A stretch of DNA of 64,000 nt from SIG307 sp045596385 (GTDB lineage: Bacteria; Bacillota; Clostridia; Lachnospirales; Lachnospiraceae): the NCBI GenBank assembly GCA_045596385.1, contig JAZOCC010000035.1, positions 41,235 to 105,234 of the forward strand, read 5' to 3'. The notes below the pieces were generated by a model. The model was given only the letters and a program-made list of their open reading frames with translations. It did no database searches and was not told where the DNA came from. Position numbers and translations under genes: made by a program. Shown one piece after another: positions 25,258-34,696 of the stretch; within the stretch, counting starts at the first letter, position 1; every line of letters begins with the position of its first letter.

Positions 25258-28095
25258 TTATTCCGCATCAAACAGCCCGGAAATATCCTGCAATCCTTCT
25301 ATTTCCTCTGCTGCGGCAATCAATTCCTCCCAAGAATCATATGCCACCACCGTTCCATCGCTTTCCGCTATAAAATAGTTCTTCGTCAAAAACTCCCAAT
25401 ACAAAGCAGAATCCTTTTCCGAGCTTCTTGCGGAATAAACGGACGGTTTCTTTGGAGAAAACATAATTACATCGATTTCTGTCGTCACCTTCCCCTCCTT
25501 CAAAAGCTCTTTCGGAACAGCGTTATTCTGCACGGTAAGAATTTTGTTTACATGTTCAGAAATCAACTCTGCCTCCCGGTTTGTTCCCAACCAGTGAAGC
25601 CCTTGGATTCCGTCCGACAAAACCCCGTGATTCAGGTACGGATGACCGTCACCCGTAAATGAGAGCTCATCCCCTTCCAAATAATCGAAGGGTCCAGTAT
25701 CCCATTCTCCTCCTGCCCACACCAGTTGCACATTATCGTCGATATACCAGTCATCCGGGAAGCCGATGGTATCGCTCATATAAAATCTTGCCTCAGGACA
25801 TCCTGATACGTATAATCCGGAAAAAGCAAACTCTTTTCCGGATATTGATGCTAAGTTTTTACAATCGTTTACATATAACCTCATCCGGCCGTTTGTGTCA
25901 AACCAGATTCCTTCCAGCTTTTCACAACCGTTGATATAATAATACGACTCTCTCCATGCTTCCGAACTTCCTACATACTTTACCCCCGGATGCTGATCCA
26001 GAATTATCTCAAAAATCCGTCCGCCCATGTGTCCGATGTATTCCATGTTCGGAAACCAATTCAGACCGTCTACTACATTGATGTCCTCCGAAAGCTCTGT
26101 ATTATCATAGAACTCAAAATCGACCGCTGTCACCTGTTCTCTTTCCTGCTTTGTAAGGAACCCGTCTTTATCCGTATCAATCATCTCTTCGATGTACCCA
26201 CGGAAATAGCTTCCGGAAAAATACCTTTCAGAAACCGGAATCCGCTCTGCATCCGCATCCGCTTCTTCGACTCTCGACTCCGGCATTTTCGGCGGTAAAA
26301 GTGTTTCATCGTCAAGAATAAAACAATTCGGTGTTTCGGACATATATACCGTACCCAAAGATCCGTCACTTTCCGAAATCCACTTCAAATTTTTACAGTT
26401 CTTTGCATATACCGCACCGCCGGAGCTCATAAAAACATCAATTTGTTCCAGCTTATCACAATCCTCCGCAAATACAAGGGAAGAACCGCTTTCGTTCCAA
26501 TTCACAACAGTTATGCTCGGATGTTGATACAGATACACCTCCGCTTCAGACATGAGCTCCAGTCTTTCCAGATTCGTAAACCAGTTCAGACCGTCTAAAG
26601 CCGCTTTCTTTTCCGTATATTGTCCCTTCAGAATTGACCGATATCGTCCCGAATCAAAATTAATCGACCTTACCTGTTCTCTCTCATTCTTTGTAAGTAA
26701 TCCGTCACCGTTTGTATCGATTTCACGCTTTATATATTCCCGGAACAATTCTCCGGAAAAGTAGGTTTCATCAATCGGAATCTGCTCCACATCGTAATCA
26801 ATGACATATACATATCCGTTCTCCCTTGTAATCCAAGTTTGAACAAATCCCGTTTCGTCCGTGCGGAATACCTGCTTTTCCGAAGACACCAGTCCCTGAT
26901 ATTCCGTTTCCGTAGAAAGAACTAAATAATCAGCTCCGTATTGTCCGTAGTTTTCTTCTACAGTCTGAAGATAAATGGCTTCCGAGCGGTCTGCACTAAA
27001 TACATCACAATACAGAATATTTCCATCCAAATCCATTGTTCCTATTGCTATTGACCGAAAGCCGGCTGCATGACTTGAACTATACTTTTGTATTATAAAA
27101 TATACCCTATCTTCATTTGTAATGTAATGGGTGACCTCTGCCCCCTCATATTCCACCCTAAAATAAAGGTCCTCACGTTTTTCGTCCTCCTGTATTACTT
27201 TTCGAATCAGTTCCGGTCCCGATACGCCATATTCTGCATTATAAGGCACGGTTCCGCTTAAAAATACGGTCATGCTTACCGTCGTTGCTTCTCCGTTTCC
27301 GCTATAAAGCGTAATCGTTCCATCGGTTGAAAGAACCGGCTTTTTATCCTTCCAGTAATCATACAAACTGCTCGTTTCTGCAGCAGTACATACGCGCTGA
27401 CAGTTTCCTGCCTCATCCAAACGGTACCATATCATACCATAGGCTTCTATGCCGTAAAAATCTGAAATATCCGAATATACGATACCGAAATAGGTGTCCG
27501 TTCCCATTTCATAGATACCGACCTGAGATACCCCATACTCCTTGACAGCGGCAAAGGAAAGTTCCTCTCCTTCCTGTCTTACGGACACCAAACAGATGTA
27601 GTTCATAGTACTCAGCACAATATCCGCATAACAATCCGTCTGCGTTATCTGTGCCTTCGGCGGATAAAGCAACAGCACCGCTTCCTCGGAGGTTTTCTTT
27701 AAATATTTGCCAAACCACTCCGCAGAATTCAATCCTAAGGAGGCGTACGCCGCATTACGAATTTCATTATCCGATTTTGCCAGTAATCCTTCCTTCTTTT
27801 CCGGAATCTTATCCGTCTCGTCAGATGGTCTTTCGATTATTTCGTTCCCCGGAATCTCCGTTCCCGCAACCTCTGTCCACTCCGACAACCATTTTCCGTA
27901 GGTCAGAGACCACTGACGTCTTTGCAGTACACCGTTTTCCGTCCGATAATACCACTTTGTCTCTTCCTTGCAGAGTAAAATTTCCTCTTGCTTTGCCTCG
28001 GCTGTATGCTTTGCACGAATCAGGCACACACCGGTCACTCCGATTCCCGCAACAATCAGTCCGATTAAAAGCCCCTTTATTACCTTAGTCTTCAT
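25258..28095 (-). CDS. Large membrane-anchored protein with duplicated EF-hand/leucine-rich-like module
   Basis: 945 residues. A membrane anchor (about 8-25) is followed by an extracytoplasmic region. Residues about 40-435 are beta-rich without a recognised family. Residues about 439-605 and 619-790 form an internal duplication: each begins with a (E/D)..YFSG..(F)R.YI segment, an EF-hand-like loop (DTNGDGLLTKNE at 460-471; DTDKDGFLTKQE at 640-651) and EREQV, then DGLNWF.N and solenoid-like strands with NCKNL/DCKNL. The gene overlaps the M56 peptidase gene by 11 bases, so it belongs to a repressor-sensor-target operon. It may be the sensor, target or effector of that circuit; calcium binding is inferred. 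Confidence 0.65.
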   Translation of the reverse strand: MKTKVIKGLLIGLIVAGIGVTGVCLIRAKHTAEAKQEEILLCKEETKWYYRTENGVLQRRQWSLTYGKWLSEWTEVAGTEIPGNEIIERPSDETDKIPEKKEGLLAKSDNEIRNAAYASLGLNSAEWFGKYLKKTSEEAVLLLYPPKAQITQTDCYADIVLSTMNYICLVSVRQEGEELSFAAVKEYGVSQVGIYEMGTDTYFGIVYSDISDFYGIEAYGMIWYRLDEAGNCQRVCTAAETSSLYDYWKDKKPVLSTDGTITLYSGNGEATTVSMTVFLSGTVPYNAEYGVSGPELIRKVIQEDEKREDLYFRVEYEGAEVTHYITNEDRVYFIIQKYSSSHAAGFRSIAIGTMDLDGNILYCDVFSADRSEAIYLQTVEENYGQYGADYLVLSTETEYQGLVSSEKQVFRTDETGFVQTWITRENGYVYVIDYDVEQIPIDETYFSGELFREYIKREIDTNGDGLLTKNEREQVRSINFDSGRYRSILKGQYTEKKAALDGLNWFTNLERLELMSEAEVYLYQHPSITVVNWNESGSSLVFAEDCDKLEQIDVFMSSGGAVYAKNCKNLKWISESDGSLGTVYMSETPNCFILDDETLLPPKMPESRVEEADADAERIPVSERYFSGSYFRGYIEEMIDTDKDGFLTKQEREQVTAVDFEFYDNTELSEDINVVDGLNWFPNMEYIGHMGGRIFEIILDQHPGVKYVGSSEAWRESYYYINGCEKLEGIWFDTNGRMRLYVNDCKNLASISGKEFAFSGLYVSGCPEARFYMSDTIGFPDDWYIDDNVQLVWAGGEWDTGPFDYLEGDELSFTGDGHPYLNHGVLSDGIQGLHWLGTNREAELISEHVNKILTVQNNAVPKELLKEGKVTTEIDVIMFSPKKPSVYSARSSEKDSALYWEFLTKNYFIAESDGTVVAYDSWEELIAAAEEIEGLQDISGLFDAE

Positions 28096-29254
28096 CCTTT
28101 TGTTCCTCCCTTCCTAACACCGTAAGCTCCGAAAACGGAGCTTCTCTACAATCCTTCACATCACATACATAAGCATCCTCCACGTAAAGGGCATATCCCC
28201 CCTCCGGAAGTTCCTTTAAATACGCATTGTCCCGGTCAATGCCATAAAAAGCATCCGATTCTGCTCCTGTCGGCTCTCCCGCATATGGCTGAAGTACCAC
28301 AAAATATGAGCCTGCAAAACAGATTACCATCAATACCGATAACACCAAAGAGCCAAACCGTTGTAGCGGTCCGATTCCTTCGTATTCCAACACATATCGG
28401 AACCGTTTCTTTAATACGGATTCTTTTCCTTCGGATACTAGCGCCATTCCTGTAGGCGCCACCGGTCCCTTTTTGCCGTTCCGGTTTCGAACCACACACA
28501 GTATAGTATCCAGATAATCCAGTTTTTCGCTTTCCGTAAGCACTCCCGTTACCTGTAAATCACTTTTTACCTCCAGTACAAAATCAATACTGTTCCGCAA
28601 CAGATAAAGCACCGGATTCCACCAGTACACAATACACAGTAGCTTGACCAACAGCTTGATCCAGACATCTTTTTGCTTATAATGGATCCATTCATGCCGC
28701 AAAATATAAGTAAGTTCCTGCTCCGAATATTCCTCTGTAGGCAGATACACCACAGGACGGAACACCCCTGCAATCATCGGAATCTTTGTAGCCGATGTCA
28801 CTAAAATACGAGGACCGATGGGCTTTTCTCCGGTCACTTTCTTGCAAAGAGCTTCCAAATCTCCCTCCGGTTCCTCTGCACTCTTCTTCATTTCTTTCCG
28901 AAACCGTAGTTCCTTTGCCAGAAACACGCAAAACAGAACTACACTCCCCACAGCCCAAATCAAATAAAACAAATCGATTACACGAACCTGCATATTGCTT
29001 AAAACACCTTGAAACGGCTGTTTTTCAAAGAAACGCACCACTGCTGGAAGCACTGTCTCGGAACGTAAAATCCGCACAAACGGGAACTCTACAATCCCCA
29101 GCAGACGAAGCAGGCTCATTAGAATCAAAACCACCAACGGCCAAACACTCAGAGTTTCAATAAAGCTTTTTCTTTTTAACAACGCATATATTACAATTGC
29201 AAATATATCGCACCATAAAATTGCCATAGCAAACGAAAATACGGTCGCACTCAT
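28085..29254 (-). CDS. M56-family (BlaR1/MecR1-like) membrane metallopeptidase
   Basis: 389 residues. Membrane segments at about 6-25, 36-54 and 92-113 precede a cytoplasmic M56 domain with zinc motif HEWIH (His187-Glu188-His191) and a downstream EVKSD; further membrane segments (about 205-222 and 300-320) lead to a short outer tail of about 65 residues. It lacks the penicillin-binding sensor domain of BlaR1. Such proteins cleave or trigger cleavage of their BlaI-type repressor, encoded immediately upstream with a four-base overlap. The downstream 945-residue protein may provide the missing sensor function. Confidence 0.9.
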   Translation of the reverse strand: MSATVFSFAMAILWCDIFAIVIYALLKRKSFIETLSVWPLVVLILMSLLRLLGIVEFPFVRILRSETVLPAVVRFFEKQPFQGVLSNMQVRVIDLFYLIWAVGSVVLFCVFLAKELRFRKEMKKSAEEPEGDLEALCKKVTGEKPIGPRILVTSATKIPMIAGVFRPVVYLPTEEYSEQELTYILRHEWIHYKQKDVWIKLLVKLLCIVYWWNPVLYLLRNSIDFVLEVKSDLQVTGVLTESEKLDYLDTILCVVRNRNGKKGPVAPTGMALVSEGKESVLKKRFRYVLEYEGIGPLQRFGSLVLSVLMVICFAGSYFVVLQPYAGEPTGAESDAFYGIDRDNAYLKELPEGGYALYVEDAYVCDVKDCREAPFSELTVLGREEQKDED

Positions 29255-29661
29255 CCTTTGTTCCGGTTCCTCCTCTCGGCTATCATCCGTTCCAATTCAT
29301 CCAGTTCCGTATCGTCAATGTCCTTATCCTGTACCAACGCCGCAAAAATAGCGGTAACCGGGGATTTCTTCGACGTTCCGCTAAGACTCTGTTTCATCTG
29401 ATTCACCGCAGATACGATGTAATCCTCTCTGGCAATAAGCGGAACAAAAGTCCGTCCGTAATTTTTATTGGTGCGCACAAAGCCGCCCACATCAATTGCC
29501 TTTTTCTCCAGCAAGCTGTTTAATAAAATATGTATGGAACGCTCACTCCATGAACGCTCCGGCGTCAGTTCGATAATCTCCGAACGGGACAAAGGACGCT
29601 CCTCCCTCCACAAAAGCTCCATAATCTCCAGTTCATTTCCTGTTAATGCCGGAATCTCCAT
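29251..29661 (-). CDS. BlaI/MecI-family transcriptional repressor
   Basis: 136 residues with a winged helix (about 5-75; LTGNELEIMELLWREERPLSRSEI, then SWSERSIHILLNSLLEKK) and a C-terminal dimerisation region with a conserved AIFAALVQ and a helical end. The ATG follows AAAGGAGG; a longer in-frame extension lacks a site. First gene of an operon with an M56 peptidase and the 945-residue protein. It is more diverged than the repressors at 14-379 and 34296-34661, so it probably sees a different operator. Confidence 0.9.
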   Translation of the reverse strand: MEIPALTGNELEIMELLWREERPLSRSEIIELTPERSWSERSIHILLNSLLEKKAIDVGGFVRTNKNYGRTFVPLIAREDYIVSAVNQMKQSLSGTSKKSPVTAIFAALVQDKDIDDTELDELERMIAERRNRNKG

Positions 29662-29738
29662 GTAATACGCCTCCTTTATATATTTAGCATAAGCAAAGCT
29701 ACCGCTTCTATCAGCTTTTATCAGCATCTCTTGCTTTC

Positions 29739-29767
29739 AGAATATCATAAACAACTACATATGTCAA
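29739..29767 (-). promoter_or_regulatory. Promoter and likely operator of the repressor-M56 operon
   Basis: TTGACA (29767-29762), a 17-base gap and TATTCT (29744-29739) on the minus strand. The palindrome ACATATGT (29757-29764) overlaps the -35 box and is a plausible repressor half or full site. Confidence 0.6.
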
Positions 29768-29823
29768 TGATTTTATTATGTTTATATCATACAATCATAT
29801 CAACATGATTGTTAAGCATAAAA

Positions 29824-29860
29824 AGAAACCGTAACGCAGTTATTCTACATTACGGTTTCT
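29824..29860 (-). terminator. Terminator of alaS
   Basis: Perfect 11-base arms AGAAACCGTAA / TTACGGTTTCT with a 15-base loop, followed on the minus strand by TTTTATG. Confidence 0.85.
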
Positions 29861-29891
29861 GATTATTTGTATTATGCTTTTCTTTACTCTC

Positions 29892-32540
29892 TTACTTAAT
29901 CTGTCCCTTCAGCACCTCAGCCGCCTTTGCGATAGCATCATCGATACCTGCCGGATTCTTACCGCCTGCCTGTGCCATGTTCGGACGACCGCCGCCGCCA
30001 CCGCCGACACATGCCGCAACTTCCTTAATAAGGTTGCCTGCGTGAGCACCCTTTGCCATCGCACCGTCGGTTGCCATTGCGATAAGGTTAACCTTGCCAT
30101 CAAATGCGGAAGCCAGTAAGAGAACGCCCTCTCCCAACTTCTCCTTTAAGCTGTCGCCTAAGTTACGGATACCGTTCATATCCATCTCCGGCACCTTTGC
30201 ACAAAGCACCTTTACGCCGTTAATTTCCTGTACGTTGTTCATGACATCGCCAAGGGAAGCGTTTGCAATCTTTGCCTTAAGCTTCTCGTTCTCGGAATGA
30301 GCAGCCTTTAACTCCTCCTGCATAGCCTCAATCTTCTTAAGAAGGGAAGCCGGCTCGGTCTTTGCTGCCTTTGCAGCTGCCATTAACTCTTCCTCAACGG
30401 TCTTGTAATATGCGAATACACCGTCTGCGGTAATTGCTTCGATACGTCTTACGCCTGCCGCAATACCGGACTCGGATAAAATTTTAAATACGGAAATTAC
30501 ACCGGTATTGCCTACGTGGGTACCGCCACAGAACTCCTTGGAGAACTCGCCCATGGATACGACACGTACCACATCACCGTACTTCTCACCGAACAATGCC
30601 TTTGCACCGGTCTTTCTGGCCTCGTCGATGGTCATTTCCTTCATCTCAATGGTAAGATTTGCGGAAATCTGCTCGTTTACAATAGCCTCAACCTTTGCAA
30701 TCTCCTCCTTGGTCATAGCGGAGAAATGAGTAAAGTCAAAACGTAAACGGTCCGGAGTAACGAGGGAACCTGCCTGCTCTACATGAGAGCCTAATACCTG
30801 ACGGAGTGCCTCCTGTAACAAGTGAGTTGCACTGTGGTTCTTACCGATGGCATTTCTTCTTGCAGAATCAATGGTCAGAGTAACGGTATCGCCTACCGCG
30901 AACATACCGCTCTCTACCACGCCAACGTGGCCGATTTTTCCGCCCTTAAGCTTTATGGTATCGGTTACGGTAAATACCGCACCGTCCTTGGTAATCTGTC
31001 CCAAATCCGCAATCTGACCACCCATGGTTGCATAGAACGGGGTCTCGTCTACGATTACGGTTGCATTCTGGCCTGCCACTACTTCCTTTACAATTTCGGT
31101 CTCGGTGGTGAGCACGGTAATCTTGGAAGCTACACTGGTCTTGTCATATCCGATAAAGGTGCTGGTGACAGCCGCATCGATTTCATCGTAAACCGTAGCA
31201 TCCGCACCCATGTAATTGGTTACCGCACGAGCATTTCTTGCGGTCTCCTTCTGTACCTCCATTGCCTTCTTGAAGCCGTCCATATCAACGGTAAAGCCCT
31301 TCTCCGCAAGGATTTCCTCGGTGAGGTCAATCGGGAAACCGTAGGTATCGTAAAGCTTAAACGCATCATCGCCGGAAAGCACCTTGGTCTTTGCCGCAGC
31401 CTCTTCCATCTCGGCTAAGATAGAAAGTCCCTGGTCGATGGTCTTGTTGAACTTCTCTTCTTCTAAGGTCAAAATCTTTAAGATGTACTCTCTCTTTTCT
31501 TCAAGCTCCGGATAACCATCCTTGGACTCTGCAATAACGGTCTCACAAAGCTTAGCCAGGAACAAGCCCTGAATACCCAGGAGTCTTCCGTGACGTGCCG
31601 CACGACGAAGAAGACGTCTTAATACGTATCCGCGGCCTTCGTTGGACGGAATAATACCGTCGGAGGTCATAAAGGTAACGGAACGGATATGGTCGGTAAT
31701 CAAACGAATGGACTCATCCTTCTTCTTATCGGTCATATAGGTCACATTTGCAATCTCACAAACCTTGTCGCGAATTGCCTTCATGGTGTCTACGTCAAAT
31801 ACGGAATCCACGTCCTGAACTACTACCGCAAGACGCTCGAGACCCATACCGGTATCGATGTTCTTCTGGGTCAGCTCGGTGTAGTTATGATTGCCGTCGC
31901 TCTCATACTGGGTAAATACGTTGTTCCAAACCTCCATGAAACGGTCGCACTCGCAGCCCACCTTACAATCCGGGCTGCCACAACCGTACTTCTCACCGCG
32001 GTCATAATAAATCTCGGAACACGGACCGCACGGACCTGCACCATGCTCCCAGAAGTTATCACAGTCACCGTTCTCGTCACGATAGAAACGGGTAATACGC
32101 TCTGCCGGCACACCCACCTCTTCGGTCCAGATACGGAATGCCTCTTCATCCTCGCAGTAAATGGACGGATACAAACGCTCCGGCTCCATGCCTACATGCT
32201 CGGTCAAAAACTCCCAGGACCACTTGATGGCCTCGGTCTTAAAGTAATCACCGAAGGAGAAGTTACCAAGCATCTCAAAGAAGGTAAGATGTCTTGCGGT
32301 CTTACCTACGTTTTCGATATCACCGGTACGGATACACTTCTGGCAGGTGGTTACGCGGTTTCTCGGCGGAATCTCCTGTCCGGTAAAGTAAGGCTTCATC
32401 GGCGCCATACCGGAATTAATCAACAACAAACTCTTATCGTTATGCGGAATCAAGGAAAAGCTCTTCAAACGAAGATGATCCTTGCTCTCAAAAAACTCCA
32501 AATACATTCTTCTTAAATCATTCAAACCGTGTTTCTTCAC
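29892..32540 (-). CDS. alaS: Alanyl-tRNA synthetase
   Basis: 882 residues: class II catalytic core with motif 1-2 region (TTCQKCIRTGDIENVGKTARH, FEMLGNFSFGDYFK), motif 3 GMGLERL, the editing domain with zinc ligands HSATH and CGGTH, and a C-terminal oligomerisation domain with a Gly-rich GGGGGGRPN segment. It charges tRNA-Ala. The start is GTG, eight bases after GGAG, giving the expected MKKHGLNDLRRMYLEFF N-terminus. A consensus promoter with a short leader and its own terminator make it a single-gene unit; there is no room for a T-box. Confidence 0.97.
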   Translation of the reverse strand: MKKHGLNDLRRMYLEFFESKDHLRLKSFSLIPHNDKSLLLINSGMAPMKPYFTGQEIPPRNRVTTCQKCIRTGDIENVGKTARHLTFFEMLGNFSFGDYFKTEAIKWSWEFLTEHVGMEPERLYPSIYCEDEEAFRIWTEEVGVPAERITRFYRDENGDCDNFWEHGAGPCGPCSEIYYDRGEKYGCGSPDCKVGCECDRFMEVWNNVFTQYESDGNHNYTELTQKNIDTGMGLERLAVVVQDVDSVFDVDTMKAIRDKVCEIANVTYMTDKKKDESIRLITDHIRSVTFMTSDGIIPSNEGRGYVLRRLLRRAARHGRLLGIQGLFLAKLCETVIAESKDGYPELEEKREYILKILTLEEEKFNKTIDQGLSILAEMEEAAAKTKVLSGDDAFKLYDTYGFPIDLTEEILAEKGFTVDMDGFKKAMEVQKETARNARAVTNYMGADATVYDEIDAAVTSTFIGYDKTSVASKITVLTTETEIVKEVVAGQNATVIVDETPFYATMGGQIADLGQITKDGAVFTVTDTIKLKGGKIGHVGVVESGMFAVGDTVTLTIDSARRNAIGKNHSATHLLQEALRQVLGSHVEQAGSLVTPDRLRFDFTHFSAMTKEEIAKVEAIVNEQISANLTIEMKEMTIDEARKTGAKALFGEKYGDVVRVVSMGEFSKEFCGGTHVGNTGVISVFKILSESGIAAGVRRIEAITADGVFAYYKTVEEELMAAAKAAKTEPASLLKKIEAMQEELKAAHSENEKLKAKIANASLGDVMNNVQEINGVKVLCAKVPEMDMNGIRNLGDSLKEKLGEGVLLLASAFDGKVNLIAMATDGAMAKGAHAGNLIKEVAACVGGGGGGRPNMAQAGGKNPAGIDDAIAKAAEVLKGQIK

Positions 32541-32594
32541 TGTTTTATCTCCTTTCGTGCGCTTATGTCGTGTATGCGCACATAGCTATTGTCC

Positions 32595-32623
32595 ATTATA
32601 AGATTCCACGGTTTATTTGTCAA
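32595..32623 (-). promoter_or_regulatory. Consensus promoter of alaS
   Basis: TTGACA (32623-32618), exactly 17 bases, TATAAT (32600-32595) on the minus strand; a perfect match to the housekeeping consensus, with a leader of about 50 bases. Confidence 0.85.
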
Positions 32624-32632
32624 TAATAGAAG

Positions 32633-34294
32633 CTAATTTTTTGTCTGCTCCGGCAATATCGGTCCCTTTCCTCTCTGCTCCGAGGATGGCGCTACCGTCG
32701 GTTCCGGCAACGTTGGCCCGTCTCCTCTCTGCTCCGAGGACGGTGCCACTGTTGCTCCCGGTAACGTCGGTCCGTTTCCCCGTTGTTCCGATGACGGTGC
32801 TACGGTCGGAGTAGTATCGGTATAGATACAATCGGTGTATACGGTTTCATGCCTTGGAACATAAGTGTGACTATAAGAGCTTAACATTCCTCTGTAAATA
32901 TCGTCCCAGGTCACCTGATTATCATCCGTTGCCACATATCGAATCATATAATCAAAGGTAGCATTCGGGCTGTCCGGTGTCCATTCATACCGCATCAAAT
33001 ACGGATATTCATATACATTTTCTTTTCCCTCTTCAAAATGGTACGTCCTGTAGGTTACCCCGTCGTAGGTTACATCAAAAACATACATCCGCGGATAAGT
33101 ATCCTTTATCTCTTCATAGTACTCCGCATCATAATGCTCCGGTTCCCGCAAGGAATAATAGCTCACACAACGTACCGAGGCTGCTTTTCCCTTCTGCGTC
33201 GTTTTGTAAAACTCCTCCCAAGTTTCCTGTCCGCAAGTCACATCCCCGTTTTCCATTACAACACAGCCGTCTTTCTTTGCCTGCTCCAGGCTGTAATCCG
33301 CCGGCAGTTTCTCCAAAGCAATCATATTGAGCTCCGGCACCTTAAGCGGGTTCTTTGCGGATTTCGGGTTGGTCAGGAAGCATACCGCCACCACGATACA
33401 CGCAAGTACCGCAAGTAAAATCAGCCAAAAGGCAGGTTTCTTGTAATTTAACGCATGCTTTACCCGCTCTTTTACACCGACCTCACCGAAGGCCAGCGGG
33501 CAAACCGCAAGTCCTCTCTGCTTTGTACTACAGGAAAGCAAGGTCTGGGTGTAGTCTGCCCGTTCCTCTCTTCCCAGGTCTTTAATCACACTCTCATCGC
33601 AGGCAAGCTCCATATCTCTGCAAAACAAAAGGTACGCCACCCACAACAGCGGATGATACCAATACAAGGCCAGTACACAAAAGCCCAGTAGCTTCCATAT
33701 ATGGTCTTTTCTGCGAATATGGCTCTGTTCGTGGGCAATCACGTAGGAAAGTTCCTGTCCTGTTAAGGAATACGGCAAATACACCTTCGGTTTTACAAAT
33801 CCAAACACAAAGGGCGAGGTCACAAATTCACTCTGATACACATTCCCTGAAAGACAAACCGCTGTCTTTACCTTCTGCTTCAAGCGAATACCTCCCAGTA
33901 CCGCATACAACAGCATGAAAAAAACACCCACACACCATACCAAAGTCAATATCGGAATCCAAATCTGTAGCGGATTGACGCTTGCTCCCGGTGCCGGAGA
34001 AAAGGTTTCCTCAATTACCGGATTTATGTAAGTGTTCATCACAGAAATTCCACTGTAAACCTCCGGTGCAGACATCGTCATGATATCCGCCGGTACCGTC
34101 TCTGCACTGGGAATCAGGCTAAACATGCTCTCCACCGAAAACGGACATAACAGCCTTACAGCCACCAAGATCCAAAGCACTCCGTTCATTCGCTTCGGCA
34201 TCTTCTTAAATACAAACCGTAGAATAAACACTGCCAAAAGCAGCCAGGTAACCGAGAGACTCCGGTTTAGCAGTTCCAAAAAAAGTGCGGTCAT
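32633..34294 (-). CDS. M56-family (BlaR1/MecR1-like) membrane metallopeptidase with C-terminal tandem repeats
   Basis: About 553 residues. Four membrane segments flank a cytoplasmic M56 domain with HEQSH (His188-Glu189-His192) and LACDES. After the last membrane segment (about 305-325) follows an outer domain of about 170 residues with two Tyr-rich stretches and no penicillin-binding motif. The last 57 residues hold three 18-residue repeats beginning TVAPSSEQRG, Pro/Ser-rich and probably unstructured. The ATG follows GGGGG by eight bases and lies one base after the repressor stop, so the two are cotranscribed. Signal sensed is unknown. Confidence 0.88.
   Translation of the reverse strand: MTALFLELLNRSLSVTWLLLAVFILRFVFKKMPKRMNGVLWILVAVRLLCPFSVESMFSLIPSAETVPADIMTMSAPEVYSGISVMNTYINPVIEETFSPAPGASVNPLQIWIPILTLVWCVGVFFMLLYAVLGGIRLKQKVKTAVCLSGNVYQSEFVTSPFVFGFVKPKVYLPYSLTGQELSYVIAHEQSHIRRKDHIWKLLGFCVLALYWYHPLLWVAYLLFCRDMELACDESVIKDLGREERADYTQTLLSCSTKQRGLAVCPLAFGEVGVKERVKHALNYKKPAFWLILLAVLACIVVAVCFLTNPKSAKNPLKVPELNMIALEKLPADYSLEQAKKDGCVVMENGDVTCGQETWEEFYKTTQKGKAASVRCVSYYSLREPEHYDAEYYEEIKDTYPRMYVFDVTYDGVTYRTYHFEEGKENVYEYPYLMRYEWTPDSPNATFDYMIRYVATDDNQVTWDDIYRGMLSSYSHTYVPRHETVYTDCIYTDTTPTVAPSSEQRGNGPTLPGATVAPSSEQRGDGPTLPEPTVAPSSEQRGKGPILPEQTKN
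32645..32806 (-). repeat. Three tandem 54-base repeats at the 3-prime end of the M56 gene
   Basis: Each unit encodes TVAPSSEQRG followed by a variable residue and GP.LP. The first unit differs from the others at more third-codon positions, and units 2 and 3 at fewer, consistent with stepwise duplication. In-frame unit length means copy number can change without a frameshift. Confidence 0.8.
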
Positions 34295-34295
34295 A

Positions 34296-34661
34296 CTACT
34301 CCCCCTTTCTATAACGGTCAATCATTCTCTGTACCTCGTCCAGTTCCTTCTCCGAAAGCTTTTGATGCTTCGTAAACGCCGCAATAAATGCAGGTAAGGA
34401 ACCCTCGAAGGTACGGTCCACCAATTCGTCAATTTCCGCCGCCTGGGCTTCTTCCTTTGACACCAACGAGGTCACAATTGTATTCTCATTCTTTACTACG
34501 CCCCGCTCCGACAAGCGTTTTATCACCGTATAGGTAGTGGTGGATTTCCAGCCAAGCTGCTCTTCACAAAGCTTTACCAGTTCTTTACTTTTCACCGGTT
34601 CATGCTCCCATAAAATCAAACAAAATCGATATTCACTTTCAAATATCTTCGGTGTATCCAT
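34296..34661 (-). CDS. BlaI/MecI/CopY-family transcriptional repressor
   Basis: 121 residues with a winged helix (about 7-72; EHEPVKSKELVKLCEEQLGWKSTTTYTV-type pattern) and a C-terminal dimer region (AFTKHQKLSEKELDEVQRMI). It is closely related to the repressor at 14-379 (same length, same K/STTYTV.KRL core and SLPAFIAAFT segment). The ATG at 34661 follows GGGAGGAA; a GTG-started extension of 12 residues overlaps the operator and is unlikely. One base separates it from the M56 gene. Confidence 0.92.
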   Translation of the reverse strand: MDTPKIFESEYRFCLILWEHEPVKSKELVKLCEEQLGWKSTTTYTVIKRLSERGVVKNENTIVTSLVSKEEAQAAEIDELVDRTFEGSLPAFIAAFTKHQKLSEKELDEVQRMIDRYRKGE

Positions 34662-34696
34662 ATGATTTCCTCCCTTTATCCTTGTTTGCATGTTCA

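Noticed and set aside
30822..32516. Long open frames on the plus strand opposite alaS (198 and 275 codons)
   Set aside because: They are shadows of the alaS reading frame, with no ribosome binding site, promoter or family-like sequence.
32541..32632. T-box or riboswitch leader for alaS
   Set aside because: The consensus promoter leaves a leader of only about 50 bases, too short for a T-box, and no T-box sequence is present.
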